DNA of 64,000 bases, from the NCBI RefSeq assembly GCF_035984415.1, contig NZ_CP130720.1:3720001-3784000 (forward strand), in the 5' to 3' direction. The position numbers and the translations under genes were made by a program. Below, in pieces: positions 25,954 through 36,002 of this stretch. The notes under the pieces are model-generated. The model saw only the letters and a program-made list of their open reading frames with translations, did not search any database and was not told the origin of the DNA. The DNA comes from Streptomyces sp. NBC_01296 (GTDB lineage: Bacteria > Actinomycetota > Actinomycetes > Streptomycetales > Streptomycetaceae). The stretch's first letter is position 1; each line of letters begins with the position of its first letter.

Positions 25954-26178
25954 GGTCGGACGGACACCTTCGGCACTCTACGTGAGGAAGCGATCACGAC
26001 GCGGGTGCCACTCTCCGCGCGTCCTCCATCTGGAGCTATGCCCTATTTGGCGGCTTTTCTTCCGTTTGGCACGTGTCTGAGGCTAGATTCCCAATGAGTC
26101 ATATTTACATCTACTCCGACAGTAGGTGTGGAGACTTGGACCGTATCCGTCTCAGTACCGGCACCAAGAGGACTACCC

Positions 26179-26505
26179 ATGGCAGATTTCTCCCGCCTCC
26201 CCGGACCGAACGCCGACCTCTGGGACTGGCAGCTGCTGGCCGCCTGCCGAGGGGTCGACAGCTCCCTCTTCTTCCACCCGGAAGGCGAGCGGGGCGCGGC
26301 GAGGAGCGCGCGCGAGGCCTCGGCTAAAGAGGTCTGCATGAGATGCCCGGTGCGCTCGGAATGCGCCGCGCACGCACTGGCCGTCCGCGAGCCCTACGGG
26401 GTGTGGGGCGGGCTCACCGAAGACGAACGCGAAGAGCTCATGGGGCGCGCACGCCATCGCCTGATCCCCGCGTCGAGCACGATCGGCCCCATCCCCCCGC
26501 ACTGA
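26179..26505 (+). CDS. whiD: WhiD, Wbl-family iron-sulfur regulator
   Basis: Protein of 108 aa required for spore maturation. The four cluster-binding Cys are Cys23, Cys53, Cys56 and Cys62 (VCMRCPVRSEC), followed by the Wbl signature EPYGVWGGLTEDER and a basic RARHR region. It should bind a [4Fe-4S] cluster and act with the principal sigma factor, as known for Wbl proteins. ATG start at 26179. It is divergent from bldM, as in other streptomycetes. The C-terminal tail is slightly shorter than I recall for S. coelicolor. I could not confidently place its promoter in the 26080-26178 region. Confidence 0.95.
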   Translation: MADFSRLPGPNADLWDWQLLAACRGVDSSLFFHPEGERGAARSAREASAKEVCMRCPVRSECAAHALAVREPYGVWGGLTEDEREELMGRARHRLIPASSTIGPIPPH

Positions 26506-26520
26506 TCCACAAGTTTCGCC

Positions 26521-26542
26521 GAAACGTACGAAGGAACGTTTC
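26521..26542. terminator. Weak hairpin downstream of whiD
   Basis: GAAACGT at 26521-26527 pairs with ACGTTTC at 26536-26542 across an eight-base loop, 15 bases after the whiD stop. It is short and AT-rich relative to other terminators here, so termination is only probable. Confidence 0.45.
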
Positions 26543-26609
26543 TTCGACCCGTACGCGGACCGGAACGCCACGCGTTCGGCCGTATCGCCGTACCGCCGTA
26601 CGGTCACGG

Positions 26610-27509
26610 TCAGCGCGTGGCGGCCCGCTCCAGTTCGGCCAGGGTCGCCGCCACGGCAGGCACCCGCGCCAGGTCGGGCAGGGTCAGCGCCACGACCTCC
26701 CGCTCCACGGCGGGTTCCACGGCCACCGTGCTCACGCCCTTGGCCCGTACGGACTCCACCGCGAGCTCCGGCAGCACCGCGACGCCCAGTCCGGCGCCGA
26801 CCAGGCCGACCACGGCCGGGTAGTCGTCGGTCGCGAAGTCGATGCGCGGGGTGAAGCCCACCGCCTCGCACACCTCCACCAGGTGGCGGCGGCAGCGCGG
26901 ACAGCCCGCGATCCAGGGCTCGTCGGCGAGTTCCGCCATGCCCACCCGCTCCGCCCCGGCCAGCCGGTGCCCGTCCGGCACCAGCCCGACGAGCCGGTCC
27001 GTCAGCAGCGGCCGCACCACGAGGTCCTCCCACTCGGCCGCCGATCCGGCGGCCCCGCCGTACCGGAAGGCCAGTGCCAGGTCGCAGTCGCCCTCGCGGA
27101 GCATCTCCACCGACCGCGGCGGCTCCGCCTCGACCAGCGAGATCCGCGTACCGGGATGCTCGGCGCGCATCGCGGCCAGCGCGGTCGGCACCAGCGTGGA
27201 GCTCCCGCTGGGGAAGGACACGAGCCGGACCCGGCCCGCGCGCAGCCCCGCGATCGCCGCGACCTCCTCCTCGGCGGCGGTCAGCCCGGCGAGGATCCCG
27301 GCGGCGTGCCGCACCAGGGCCGTACCGGCCTGGGTCAGCCGCATCTCGCGGCCGGCCCGGATGAGCAGCGGGGTGCCGGCCGACTGTTCCAGCGCCTTCA
27401 TCTGCTGGGAGACGGCGGGCTGGGTGCACCCGAGCTCGCGGGCGGCGGCGGAGAAGGACCCGGTGCCGGCCACGGCGCGCAGCACCCGGAGATGACGTGC
27501 CTCGATCAT
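26610..27509 (-). CDS. LysR-family transcriptional regulator
   Basis: Protein of 299 aa. The N-terminal winged helix (LRVLRAVAGTGSFSAAARELGCTQPAVSQQMKALEQ) is classical. The substrate-binding part includes SFPSGSSTLVPTALAAM, a CPRC motif near residue 190, and GLGVAVLPELA. ATG start at 27509. It diverges from the MOSC-domain gene at 27590, with only 80 bases between starts, so it may regulate that gene, itself, or both. The effector is unknown. The convergent whiD gene lies downstream beyond a weak hairpin. Confidence 0.88.
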   Translation of the reverse strand: MIEARHLRVLRAVAGTGSFSAAARELGCTQPAVSQQMKALEQSAGTPLLIRAGREMRLTQAGTALVRHAAGILAGLTAAEEEVAAIAGLRAGRVRLVSFPSGSSTLVPTALAAMRAEHPGTRISLVEAEPPRSVEMLREGDCDLALAFRYGGAAGSAAEWEDLVVRPLLTDRLVGLVPDGHRLAGAERVGMAELADEPWIAGCPRCRRHLVEVCEAVGFTPRIDFATDDYPAVVGLVGAGLGVAVLPELAVESVRAKGVSTVAVEPAVEREVVALTLPDLARVPAVAATLAELERAATR

Positions 27510-27576
27510 CCTCCGAGCATAAGCCCAGCTTTGAGCGCGGCGCGAATACTCCCGCGCCCCTTTGAGGAAGCTGGTC

Positions 27577-27582
27577 TACCGT
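27577..27582 (+). promoter_or_regulatory. -10 hexamer TACCGT of the MOSC gene
   Basis: TACCGT is followed by seven bases and the ATG at 27590, the leaderless spacing seen several times in this window. No clear -35 is visible, so activator dependence (for example on the divergent LysR protein) is possible. Confidence 0.4.
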
Positions 27583-27589
27583 GGTTCCC

Positions 27590-28375
27590 ATGGACTCCAC
27601 CACCCCCCTTGCCCCCCTGCGCGTCCTCTCCGTGAACCTCGGCCGCGCGACGGCCGTCGACTACACCGACGCGGCGGCCGGAGTCACCGGCATCGGCAAG
27701 CGCCCCGCCCCCGGCCCGGTCCGGGTGTCCGCCCCCGGGCCCAAGGGCACCGGCGGCAGCGGCCTCGAGGGCGACGCCGTCTGCGACCTGCGCCACCACG
27801 GCGGGGACCACCAGGCCGTCTACGCCTACGCGCGCGAGGACCTGGACTGGTGGGAGGGCGAGCTGGACCGCGAGCTGCCCGCCGGGCGCTTCGGCGAGAA
27901 CCTCACCACCCGCGGCATCGACGTGACCGGAGCGCTGCTCGGGGAGCGCTGGCGGATCGGCGCGGGCCTCGTCCTCGAGGTGGCTTCGGCCCGCATCCCG
28001 TGCCGGACCTTCCAGGGCGCCCTCGACGAGACGGCCTGGGTCAAGCGGTACACGCAGGCCGCGCGGCCGGGTGCGTACCTGCGCGTGATCCAGGAGGGCA
28101 CGGTCGCCCCCGGCGACGCCATCGAGGTCGTCCACCGTCCGGACCACGACGTGACGGTGGAGCTCTGGTTCCGGGCCTTCACCACGGACCGGTCGCTGCT
28201 CCCGCGCACGCTGGCGGCGGGCGGGGCGATGGAGCCGCAGGCGCACGACACGGTCCGCGCGCACATGGAGAAGTACGGGACGCAGTACGGAAAGCAGCCC
28301 GGCGCGCGACGCGGGAGCGATGCGGGAGCGACGCGGGAGCGACCCGCAAGTGGCTCGCGAGCAGGGCGAATGTAG
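27590..28375 (+). CDS. MOSC-domain protein (YiiM-like)
   Basis: Protein of 261 aa. The MOSC core includes GLEGDAVCDLRHHGGDHQAVYAYA, GRFGENLTTRGID and the conserved Cys in ASARIPCRTFQG, the residue thought to carry the sulfide in this family. A C-terminal extension of about 40 residues is Arg/Gly/Ser-rich and looks poorly conserved. MOSC proteins act with the molybdenum cofactor, often in detoxification of N-hydroxylated compounds; the substrate here is unknown. The start at 27590 is preferred because it follows a -10 hexamer; a GTG at 27581 is in frame but would lie within it. Confidence 0.85.
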   Translation: MDSTTPLAPLRVLSVNLGRATAVDYTDAAAGVTGIGKRPAPGPVRVSAPGPKGTGGSGLEGDAVCDLRHHGGDHQAVYAYAREDLDWWEGELDRELPAGRFGENLTTRGIDVTGALLGERWRIGAGLVLEVASARIPCRTFQGALDETAWVKRYTQAARPGAYLRVIQEGTVAPGDAIEVVHRPDHDVTVELWFRAFTTDRSLLPRTLAAGGAMEPQAHDTVRAHMEKYGTQYGKQPGARRGSDAGATRERPASGSRAGRM

Positions 28376-28456
28376 CCGGAAGTAGCGGTTCCGCAGCGGG
28401 AAGCGACGGCGGGCGGCAGGAACCGTCACGAAGGGGTACCGCCCGGCGGGCTCCCC

Positions 28457-28484
28457 TTGAGCTGTCACCCAGGACGGCTAGGTT
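28457..28484 (+). promoter_or_regulatory. Promoter of a leaderless short-chain dehydrogenase gene
   Basis: TTGAGC at 28457-28462, 16 bases, TAGGTT at 28479-28484, then six bases to the ATG at 28491. Confidence 0.65.
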
Positions 28485-28490
28485 GCGCCT

Positions 28491-29264
28491 ATGACGACTG
28501 CGTTGATTACGGGATCCACGGCGGGCATCGGCGCCGCATTCGCCCGGCGGCTCGCCGCCCAGGGCCACAACCTCGTACTGGTGGCCCGCGACACGAAGCG
28601 GCTCGGCGAGCAGGCCACCGAGCTGCACGACCGGCACGGCATCGAGGCCGAGGTGCTGACCGCCGACCTGTCCACCGACGAGGGCATCGCGGCGGTCGAG
28701 CAGCGCCTCGGCGACCGTACGCACCCGGTGGACCTGCTGGTCAACAACGCGGGCTTCGGCAACAAGGGCCGCTACCTCGAGGTCTCCATGGCCGACGAGC
28801 TGACCATGCTGAAGGTGCACATCGAGGCCGTCCTGCGGCTGACCTCGGCGGCCACCGCATCGATGCGCTCGCGCGGCCGCGGCGGCGTCGTCAACGTGGC
28901 CTCGGTGGCGGCCTTCCTGCCGCGCGGCACGTACGGGGCGAGCAAGGCCTGGGTCGTGCAGTTCACCCAGGGCGCGGCGAAGGACCTGGCGGGATCCGGC
29001 GTACGGCTGATGGCGCTGTGCCCCGGCTTCGTACGGACGGAGTTCCACGAGCGCGCCGGCATGGGCACCGACAACATCCCCAACTGGATGTGGCTGGACG
29101 CGGACAAACTGGTGGCCGCGGCCCTGGACGACCTGGCGCGCGGCAAGACGGTCTCGATCCCGGATCCGCGGTACAAGGCGCTGATGGGCGTGGTGAAGCT
29201 GACGCCGCGCGGGCTGCTGGGCGGGGTGTCCTCGCGTACGGGCCGCAAGTACGGCCCCCAGTAG
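28491..29264 (+). CDS. Short-chain dehydrogenase/reductase
   Basis: Protein of 257 aa with a complete classical SDR set: cofactor motif TGSTAGIG near residue 8, NNAG in the middle, catalytic Ser in VNVASVAAF, and YGASK with Tyr and Lys. After the active site it has PGFVRTEFHERAG. The Arg-Asp after the second beta strand (VARDTKR) suggests NADP(H), which is inference. Substrate unknown. It is leaderless from its own promoter at 28457-28484 and followed after about 105 bases by a SnoaL-like protein gene on the same strand. Confidence 0.88.
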   Translation: MTTALITGSTAGIGAAFARRLAAQGHNLVLVARDTKRLGEQATELHDRHGIEAEVLTADLSTDEGIAAVEQRLGDRTHPVDLLVNNAGFGNKGRYLEVSMADELTMLKVHIEAVLRLTSAATASMRSRGRGGVVNVASVAAFLPRGTYGASKAWVVQFTQGAAKDLAGSGVRLMALCPGFVRTEFHERAGMGTDNIPNWMWLDADKLVAAALDDLARGKTVSIPDPRYKALMGVVKLTPRGLLGGVSSRTGRKYGPQ

Positions 29265-29369
29265 TCCGAGTGACCGCCAAGTGACCTACGGGTAGGCCGG
29301 TCCCGAAAACCGGCCGACCGGGTGAAATCTCCCTAAACTGGACGTGTCCGATCCAGCCCGGGAGACGCC

Positions 29370-30059
29370 ATGACATTCGTACAAATAGTCGATTACGAGA
29401 CCAGCAGGCCCGAGGCCGTCAACGAGGTCTTCGACCGGTACCTGGCGCAGACGCAGGGCAAGCGCACCGTGTCCCACACCATGGTGGGCAGGGACCGCGA
29501 ATCCGACACGCACTTCGTCGACGTCGTCGAATTCCCGTCGTACGAAGACGCCATGAAGAACTCTCATCTCGCGGAGACGGACAAGATGTTCCAGGAGATG
29601 GTGGCCCTCTGCGACGGGATGCCCCGGTTCACCAACCTGGACGTCATCCGCGACGAGCACCTCAACACGCTGCTCGCGAACCGGATGTTCGACGAGCTCG
29701 CGATGAAGGGCGACATGTCCACCGCCGACGAGATCTTCGCGTCGGACTACCGCGACCACGACATCGGCAACTCCAAGGACCAGATGGGCCCCGAGGGCAT
29801 GCGCGAGGACGTGCAGATGTGGCGCAGCGCCTTCGACTTCACCTTCACGCGGGACGCCCAGATGGCGCAGGAGGACTACATCACCACCCTGTGGACCTGG
29901 ACCGGCGAGCACAAGGGCGAGTTCATGGGGATCGCCCCGACCGGCAAGACCTGCACGATGACCGGCACGACGGTCTTCCGCTGCGAGGGCGGAAAGATCA
30001 AGGAAGGCTGGTGGCACTACGACGCCATGCGCCTGATGAAGGAACTCGGCGCGATGTAG
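29370..30059 (+). CDS. Two-domain protein with C-terminal SnoaL-like fold
   Basis: Protein of 229 aa. The first about 90 residues look like a small ferredoxin-like alpha/beta domain (TFVQIVDYETSRPEAVNEVF, HFVDVVEFPSYEDAM). The rest resembles SnoaL/ester-cyclase proteins, with FASDYRDHDIGNSKDQMGPEG, WTWTGEHKGEFMGI and GKIKEGWWHYDAM. Such domains bind small hydrophobic molecules and some catalyse aldol-type cyclisation; a catalytic role here is not shown. The start at 29370 follows CGGGAGACGCC. It is not part of a polyketide cluster. Convergent with groEL1 across a terminator. Confidence 0.8.
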   Translation: MTFVQIVDYETSRPEAVNEVFDRYLAQTQGKRTVSHTMVGRDRESDTHFVDVVEFPSYEDAMKNSHLAETDKMFQEMVALCDGMPRFTNLDVIRDEHLNTLLANRMFDELAMKGDMSTADEIFASDYRDHDIGNSKDQMGPEGMREDVQMWRSAFDFTFTRDAQMAQEDYITTLWTWTGEHKGEFMGIAPTGKTCTMTGTTVFRCEGGKIKEGWWHYDAMRLMKELGAM

Positions 30060-30091
30060 TCGCCCCTCTCGCACGCCCCGCCCACGGAAAA

Positions 30092-30131
30092 GGCCCCGGT
30101 CACCACCGCGTTGACGGTGGCGACCGGGGCC
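30092..30131. terminator. Bidirectional terminator after groEL1
   Basis: GGCCCCGGTC at 30092-30101 pairs with GACCGGGGCC at 30122-30131, with a smaller CACC/GGTG stem inside. It lies between the SnoaL-like gene and groEL1. Confidence 0.8.
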
Positions 30132-30149
30132 CGTTCAGCTACTGACGGG

Positions 30150-31778
<1,629 letters not shown>

Positions 31779-31887
31779 GGGAGCGGTTCAGCCCTCTCGA
31801 AAACTCGGGTTTAACGAACTACGCCCCTTGCCGCCCGGCAATCAGCGGGGTGACCAGGGGCGCAGCTCAAAGCAATGCTTCGGTGAA

Positions 31888-32196
31888 TTACTTCTCGATG
31901 ATCGCGAGCACGTCGCGAGCCGAGAGGACGAGGTACTCCTCGCCGCTGTACTTCACTTCGGTGCCGCCGTACTTGCTGTACAGCACGATGTCGCCGACGC
32001 TGACGTCCAGCGGGAGACGCTGGCCGTCCTCGAAGCGACCCGGGCCCACGGCGAGGACGACGCCCTCCTGGGGCTTCTCCTTCGCGGTGTCCGGGATGAC
32101 CAGGCCGGAAGCCGTGGTCTGCTCGGCGTCGAGCGGCTGGACCACGATGCGGTCCTCGAGCGGCTTGATGGCAACCTTGGAGCTGGTGGTCGTCAC
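31888..32196 (-). CDS. groES: GroES co-chaperonin
   Basis: Protein of 102 aa that caps GroEL. Motifs VAIKPLEDRIVVQPLDAEQTT, GLVIPDTAKEKPQEG and VLYSKYGGTEVK are typical. GTG start at 32196. Transcribed from a single-promoter region with two CIRCE elements, followed by groEL1. Confidence 0.95.
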   Translation of the reverse strand: MTTTSSKVAIKPLEDRIVVQPLDAEQTTASGLVIPDTAKEKPQEGVVLAVGPGRFEDGQRLPLDVSVGDIVLYSKYGGTEVKYSGEEYLVLSARDVLAIIEK

Positions 32197-32294
32197 GATC
32201 CGACCTCCCCCTTCGGAGATCTCACGGGGCTAACTGTCTAGGTGGCGACCAGGTGGATCCGTCGTCGCGGGTGCCGGACCTGCCCGTCGCTGTG

Positions 32295-32321
32295 TTGGCA
32301 CTCACCGGTGGCGAGTGCCAG
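32295..32321. promoter_or_regulatory. CIRCE operator (HrcA site), proximal
   Basis: TTGGCACTC, nine bases, GAGTGCCAG: one mismatch-tolerant copy of the CIRCE inverted repeat. It lies just downstream of the -10, around the predicted groES transcription start. Confidence 0.85.
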
Positions 32322-32326
32322 GTGCG

Positions 32327-32356
32327 AGACTATTCCGGCGATTAGCACTCGGTCAA
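32327..32356 (-). promoter_or_regulatory. groES-groEL1 promoter
   Basis: On the minus strand, TTGACC (32356-32351), 18 bases and TAGTCT (32332-32327). The -35 lies inside the distal CIRCE repeat, and the proximal CIRCE covers the start site, so HrcA binding would block RNA polymerase. Confidence 0.8.
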
Positions 32357-32368
32357 GCGGAGTGCCAA
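32342..32368. promoter_or_regulatory. CIRCE operator (HrcA site), distal
   Basis: TTAGCACTC, nine bases, GAGTGCCAA: a near-consensus CIRCE element overlapping the -35 of the groES promoter. Confidence 0.9.
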
Positions 32369-32467
32369 CACGCTCCGCCGGGCGATGCGGATCCGGGGGG
32401 TCCCCGGGCCCCGCCGGGGCCCGGGGGCCGGCCCCCCGAGGGGTGGGCGGTATGTGACGCTTGGGGC

Positions 32468-33169
32468 GTGCGGATTCTCGTGGTCGAAGACGAAGAAGGC
32501 CTCGCCGAGTCCCTGCGGCGCGGCCTCTGCGCCGACGGCCACTGGGTCGACGTCGCCCACGACGGCCACCGCGGTCTGGAGCTCGCCCGCACGGGCTCGT
32601 ACGACGCCGTCCTGCTCGACCTGATGCTGCCCGGCCTCAGCGGCTACGAAATCTGCTCCCGCATCCGGGCCGACGGCGACCCCACGCCCGTGCTCATGCT
32701 GACCGCCAAGGACGGCGAGTACGACGAGGCCGAAGGCCTCGACTGCGGCGCCGACGACTACCTCACCAAGCCGTTCTCCTTCGTGGTCCTGGCCGCCCGC
32801 CTCCGCGCCCTCGCCCGCCGCGCGGGCGCGGCAACAGCCGCCGCCACGACCGCCGGAGGCGCCGGCACGCTCCAGGCCGGCGACCTCGTCCTCGACCCCG
32901 CCGGCCGCCGCTGCCGACGCGGTACGCAGGACATCGAGCTCACCGCCCGCGAGCTCGGCGTGCTCGCCTGCCTGATGGAGCAGCCCGGCCTGGCCGTCGC
33001 CAAGCAGGACATCCTGGACCAGGTCTGGGACACCCCGCACACCATCGACCCGAACATCGTCGAGGTGTACGTCTCCTCGCTGCGCAAGAAGATCGACGCC
33101 CCCTTCGGCCGCCGCTCGATCCGCACCGTCCACGGCACCGGCTACCGGATGGCCGCGGACGGTGGCTAG
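32468..33169 (+). CDS. OmpR-family response regulator
   Basis: Protein of 233 aa. The receiver has VVEDEEG, the phospho-acceptor Asp in VLLDLMLPGLSG and Lys in YLTKPF; a winged-helix output domain follows (LTARELGVLACLMEQPG, VEVYVSSLRKKID, IRTVHGTGYRM). An Ala/Thr/Gly linker near residues 118-134 joins them. GTG start at 32468. Its stop overlaps the start of the histidine kinase gene by eight bases, so the pair is translationally coupled. The downstream LCP and SEDS genes suggest an envelope-related signal, which is inference. Confidence 0.92.
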   Translation: MRILVVEDEEGLAESLRRGLCADGHWVDVAHDGHRGLELARTGSYDAVLLDLMLPGLSGYEICSRIRADGDPTPVLMLTAKDGEYDEAEGLDCGADDYLTKPFSFVVLAARLRALARRAGAATAAATTAGGAGTLQAGDLVLDPAGRRCRRGTQDIELTARELGVLACLMEQPGLAVAKQDILDQVWDTPHTIDPNIVEVYVSSLRKKIDAPFGRRSIRTVHGTGYRMAADGG

Positions 33170-34703
33170 GACCGGCCGTTCGAAAACGGCTGGATCCGTC
33201 CGGTCGCAAGGCCGAGGAGAGGGGCCGTGCAGCGGCCGCCGGTCCGGCCTCGTCCGCACGTCCGGCCCCGGGCCGCTCCGGCGGCGCGCCGCCGTGGCCG
33301 CCGCCCTCGCCATGGCGGCGGTCCTCGGCGTCGGCGGGCTGTGGCTGTACACGCTGCTGCGGACCAACCTCCTCGACAACACCACCAACCGCACCGAGCT
33401 GGCCGCCCGCAAGGTCGCCGCCCAGCTCGACGGCCGCGCCCTCCCGCCCGGCGGCCGGCTGCCCGCGCCGGAGAGCGGGGTGGACCTGGTCCTCGTACGG
33501 GACGCGCAAGGGCGGACCGTCGCCTCCACCGGGGACCTCGGGGACACCCCCGACCTCGGCGGCCTGCGCCCGCCCGCATCCGGTGCGTCCGGTGCATCCG
33601 GCGAGGACTCCCGGTCGGCCGTGCTCCCGCCCGCGCGCCCCGGCGCGGAACGGCGCGCGGTGGTCGTGGTGGATGCGCCGGGCGCGCACGAGGTGTACGC
33701 CGTCACCGTGCTCGGCGACGTGGACGACGCGACCCGGGCCATCGCCCTCGGCCTGCTGGCCGGCGCGCCCCCGCTGATCGGCTTCGCGGCGGCCCTGGCC
33801 TGGTGGGTGACGGGCCATGCGCTGCGGCCGGTCACCGCGATCCGGACCGGGCTGGCGGCGGTCACCGCCAGCGAGCTGGGCCGAAGGGTTCCGGATCCAG
33901 GCGGGGCGGACGAGATCGCCCAGCTGGCCCGGACCGTCAACGACACGCTCGATCGGCTGGAGCGGTCCGACGCCCGGCAGCGGCAGTTCACCGCCGACGC
34001 CTCACACGAGCTGCGCAATCCGCTGGCCGCGGTCCGGTCCCGGCTGGAGGTGGCGCTGGACCGGCCCGACCGGGAGTCGGTCGCGGCCGCACTGGCCGAT
34101 ACCGAGCGGCTCCAGCGCATCGCCTCGGACCTGTTGCTGCTGGCCCGCCTGGACGGCGGCCCGGTGCCGGCGCCTCGGACCGAGCCGGTGGACCTGGCTC
34201 TGCTGGCCGCGGAGGACCTGGCCCGCCGCCCGTCCCCGCGGGTTCCGCTCCGGCTGGACGCGCCGGCGCCCGTACCGGCGGCCGGGGACCCGGCGCGCCT
34301 CGAGCGTGCGCTGGCCAACCTGGTGGACAACGCGCTGCGGCATGCCCGTACGGGGGTCGTCGTACGGGCGGCCACCGAGTCCGCCGAGGCCGCCGAGTCC
34401 GCGGAGTCCCCGGGCGGCGCCGGCTGGACGGTGCTGGAGGTCGAGGACGACGGCCCGGGCATCCCGGAGGCGGACCGGGACCGGGTCTTCGAGCGGTTCG
34501 TACGGCTCGACGCGGACCGCGGCCGGGCCGGCGGCGGTACGGGCCTCGGCCTGTCCATCGTCCGCGAGATCGCCCGCGCCCACGGCGGCGTGGCGCACGC
34601 CCTGCCGTCGCGCGCGGGCGGCCCCGGCATCCGCCTGGTCCTGCGCCTGCCGGCGGGCGGGCCCGGATCGGCGACGCGGTCCCGGTCCCGGTCCCGGTCC
34701 TGA
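33162..34703 (+). CDS. Sensor histidine kinase
   Basis: Protein of 513 aa. Two membrane helices (about 45-67 and 195-220) flank an extracellular loop of some 130 residues, followed by HAMP, the H-box DASHELRNPLAAVRS and the ATPase domain with LVDNALRHA, DDGPGIP and GTGLGLSIV. It is the partner of the preceding response regulator, overlapping it by eight bases. The last residues are RSRSRSRS, from a TCCCGG hexanucleotide repeat, and are unlikely to matter. The sensed signal is unknown. GTG start at 33162. Confidence 0.92.
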   Translation: MARTGRSKTAGSVRSQGRGEGPCSGRRSGLVRTSGPGPLRRRAAVAAALAMAAVLGVGGLWLYTLLRTNLLDNTTNRTELAARKVAAQLDGRALPPGGRLPAPESGVDLVLVRDAQGRTVASTGDLGDTPDLGGLRPPASGASGASGEDSRSAVLPPARPGAERRAVVVVDAPGAHEVYAVTVLGDVDDATRAIALGLLAGAPPLIGFAAALAWWVTGHALRPVTAIRTGLAAVTASELGRRVPDPGGADEIAQLARTVNDTLDRLERSDARQRQFTADASHELRNPLAAVRSRLEVALDRPDRESVAAALADTERLQRIASDLLLLARLDGGPVPAPRTEPVDLALLAAEDLARRPSPRVPLRLDAPAPVPAAGDPARLERALANLVDNALRHARTGVVVRAATESAEAAESAESPGGAGWTVLEVEDDGPGIPEADRDRVFERFVRLDADRGRAGGGTGLGLSIVREIARAHGGVAHALPSRAGGPGIRLVLRLPAGGPGSATRSRSRSRS

Positions 34704-34715
34704 GAGTGCCGAGCG

Positions 34716-34753
34716 TCCTGAACGTCCCTTCAGGACTCTCAGGAATCCTTCAG
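34716..34753. promoter_or_regulatory. Candidate response-regulator operator upstream of the LCP gene
   Basis: TCCTGAA (34716-34722) and TTCAGGA (34729-34735) form a perfect inverted repeat with a six-base spacer. It is followed by CTCTCAGGA and CTTCAG (to 34753), so TCAGGA-type half-sites recur at short intervals. The position between the histidine kinase and the LCP gene suggests binding by the adjacent response regulator. There is no experimental evidence. Confidence 0.4.
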
Positions 34754-34778
34754 CGCCCCTCCCCCACCATCGACTGCC

Positions 34779-36002
34779 ATGAGCGCGCACCGGAGGAAGA
34801 CCAGCCACCCCGCCCGCCGGCCCCGTCGGCAACCGGCACGACGCCGCCCCCGCCGCATCGCCCGCACCCTGCTCGTCACCGCCTGCGCGCTGGCCGTCAC
34901 GGCCGCCGCCGGCGCCTGGTACGTGTACCGGGACCTCGTCGGCAGCATCGGCAGTTCCAAGGCGCTCCAGGGCGCCGAGAAGTCGAAGTACGGCGACACC
35001 AACATCCTGCTGATGGGCCTCGACAGCCGTCGCGACCAGAACGGCGAGGAGCTCCCCGAGGAGGTCCTCGACAAACTGCACGCCGGCAGCTCCGACATCG
35101 GCGGCTACAACGCGAACACCCTGATCCTGCTCCACGTGCCCGGTGACGGCAGCCGGGCGAAGGCCTTCTCGGTCCCGCGCGACGACTTCGTCGACGTGGC
35201 GGGGCAAGGCAAGGACAAGATCAAGAAGGCGTACGGGCTGGCGAAGGCGAAGGAGGAGGAGCGGCTCTCGGGCCAGGGGGTCAAGGACCGGCGCCAACTG
35301 GAGCGCAAGGGGCGGGAGGCCGGGCGCAAGGCTCAGATCGAGACGGTACGGAACTTCCTGGGCGTCCCGATCGATCACTTCGCCGAACTGAACCTGGCCG
35401 GTTTCTACCACCTCGCGGACGCGCTGGGCGGCGTACCGGTGTGCCTGAAGAAGCCGGTGCAGGACAAGTACTCGGGCGCCGACTTCCCGGCCGGCCGCCA
35501 GACCCTGAACGGTCAGCAGTCCCTGGCCTTCGTACGCCAGCGGCACGGCCTGGACATGGGCGATCTGGACCGGACGAAGCGGCAGCAGGCCTTCCTGGCG
35601 GGCGCCACGCAGAAGCTGAACTCGGCCGGGACCTTCACCGATCCGGTCAAGCTGATGAAGCTGATCGACGCCGCGAAACAGGACGTGGTGACGGACGAGG
35701 GCTGGGACCTGCTGTCGTTCGTGAAGCAGGCGAAGAACCTGTCCGGCGGGAAAGTGGCGTTCACGACACTGCCCGTCGAGCGGTTCGGAAGGAACCATGG
35801 CGAGGACATAAACGTCGTAGACGATATGAAGATAAAGCGCCTCATTGCCGAGCAGATCGGACCGGAGGCTTCCGCCTCTGCGGCCGCTCCGAGCCCGAGC
35901 GACGCACCGGGGGCGCCTCCGGGACCGGGCGGCGCCGCCCCGGCTCCGCCCGCGAGCGGCGGTCCCGCCATCGACGGTGGCGGAATACCGTGCGTGGACT
36001 GA
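34779..36002 (+). CDS. LytR-CpsA-Psr family cell-wall ligase
   Basis: Protein of 407 aa. A basic N-terminus (many Arg) is followed by one membrane helix (IARTLLVTACALAVTAAAGAWYVY) and the extracellular LCP domain with ILLMGLDSRRDQNGEE, NTLILLHVPGDG, AFSVPRDDFVDV and FVRQRHGLDMGDLDRTKRQQ. LCP enzymes attach teichoic acids or glycans to peptidoglycan from polyprenyl-phosphate donors. The last about 50 residues are Pro/Ala/Gly-rich. ATG start at 34779. The SEDS gene begins inside its 3' end (13-base overlap), so both belong to one operon, probably under the upstream two-component system. Confidence 0.9.
   Translation: MSAHRRKTSHPARRPRRQPARRRPRRIARTLLVTACALAVTAAAGAWYVYRDLVGSIGSSKALQGAEKSKYGDTNILLMGLDSRRDQNGEELPEEVLDKLHAGSSDIGGYNANTLILLHVPGDGSRAKAFSVPRDDFVDVAGQGKDKIKKAYGLAKAKEEERLSGQGVKDRRQLERKGREAGRKAQIETVRNFLGVPIDHFAELNLAGFYHLADALGGVPVCLKKPVQDKYSGADFPAGRQTLNGQQSLAFVRQRHGLDMGDLDRTKRQQAFLAGATQKLNSAGTFTDPVKLMKLIDAAKQDVVTDEGWDLLSFVKQAKNLSGGKVAFTTLPVERFGRNHGEDINVVDDMKIKRLIAEQIGPEASASAAAPSPSDAPGAPPGPGGAAPAPPASGGPAIDGGGIPCVD

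Noticed and set aside
26080..26178. TAGATT at 26084-26089 as whiD promoter
   Set aside because: The nearest -35-like TTGGCA is only 12 bases away; other hexamers are no better, so no promoter was assigned.
34675..34703. TCCCGG hexanucleotide repeat at the end of the histidine kinase gene
   Set aside because: It only adds an Arg-Ser tail; too short and local to call a phase-variable repeat.
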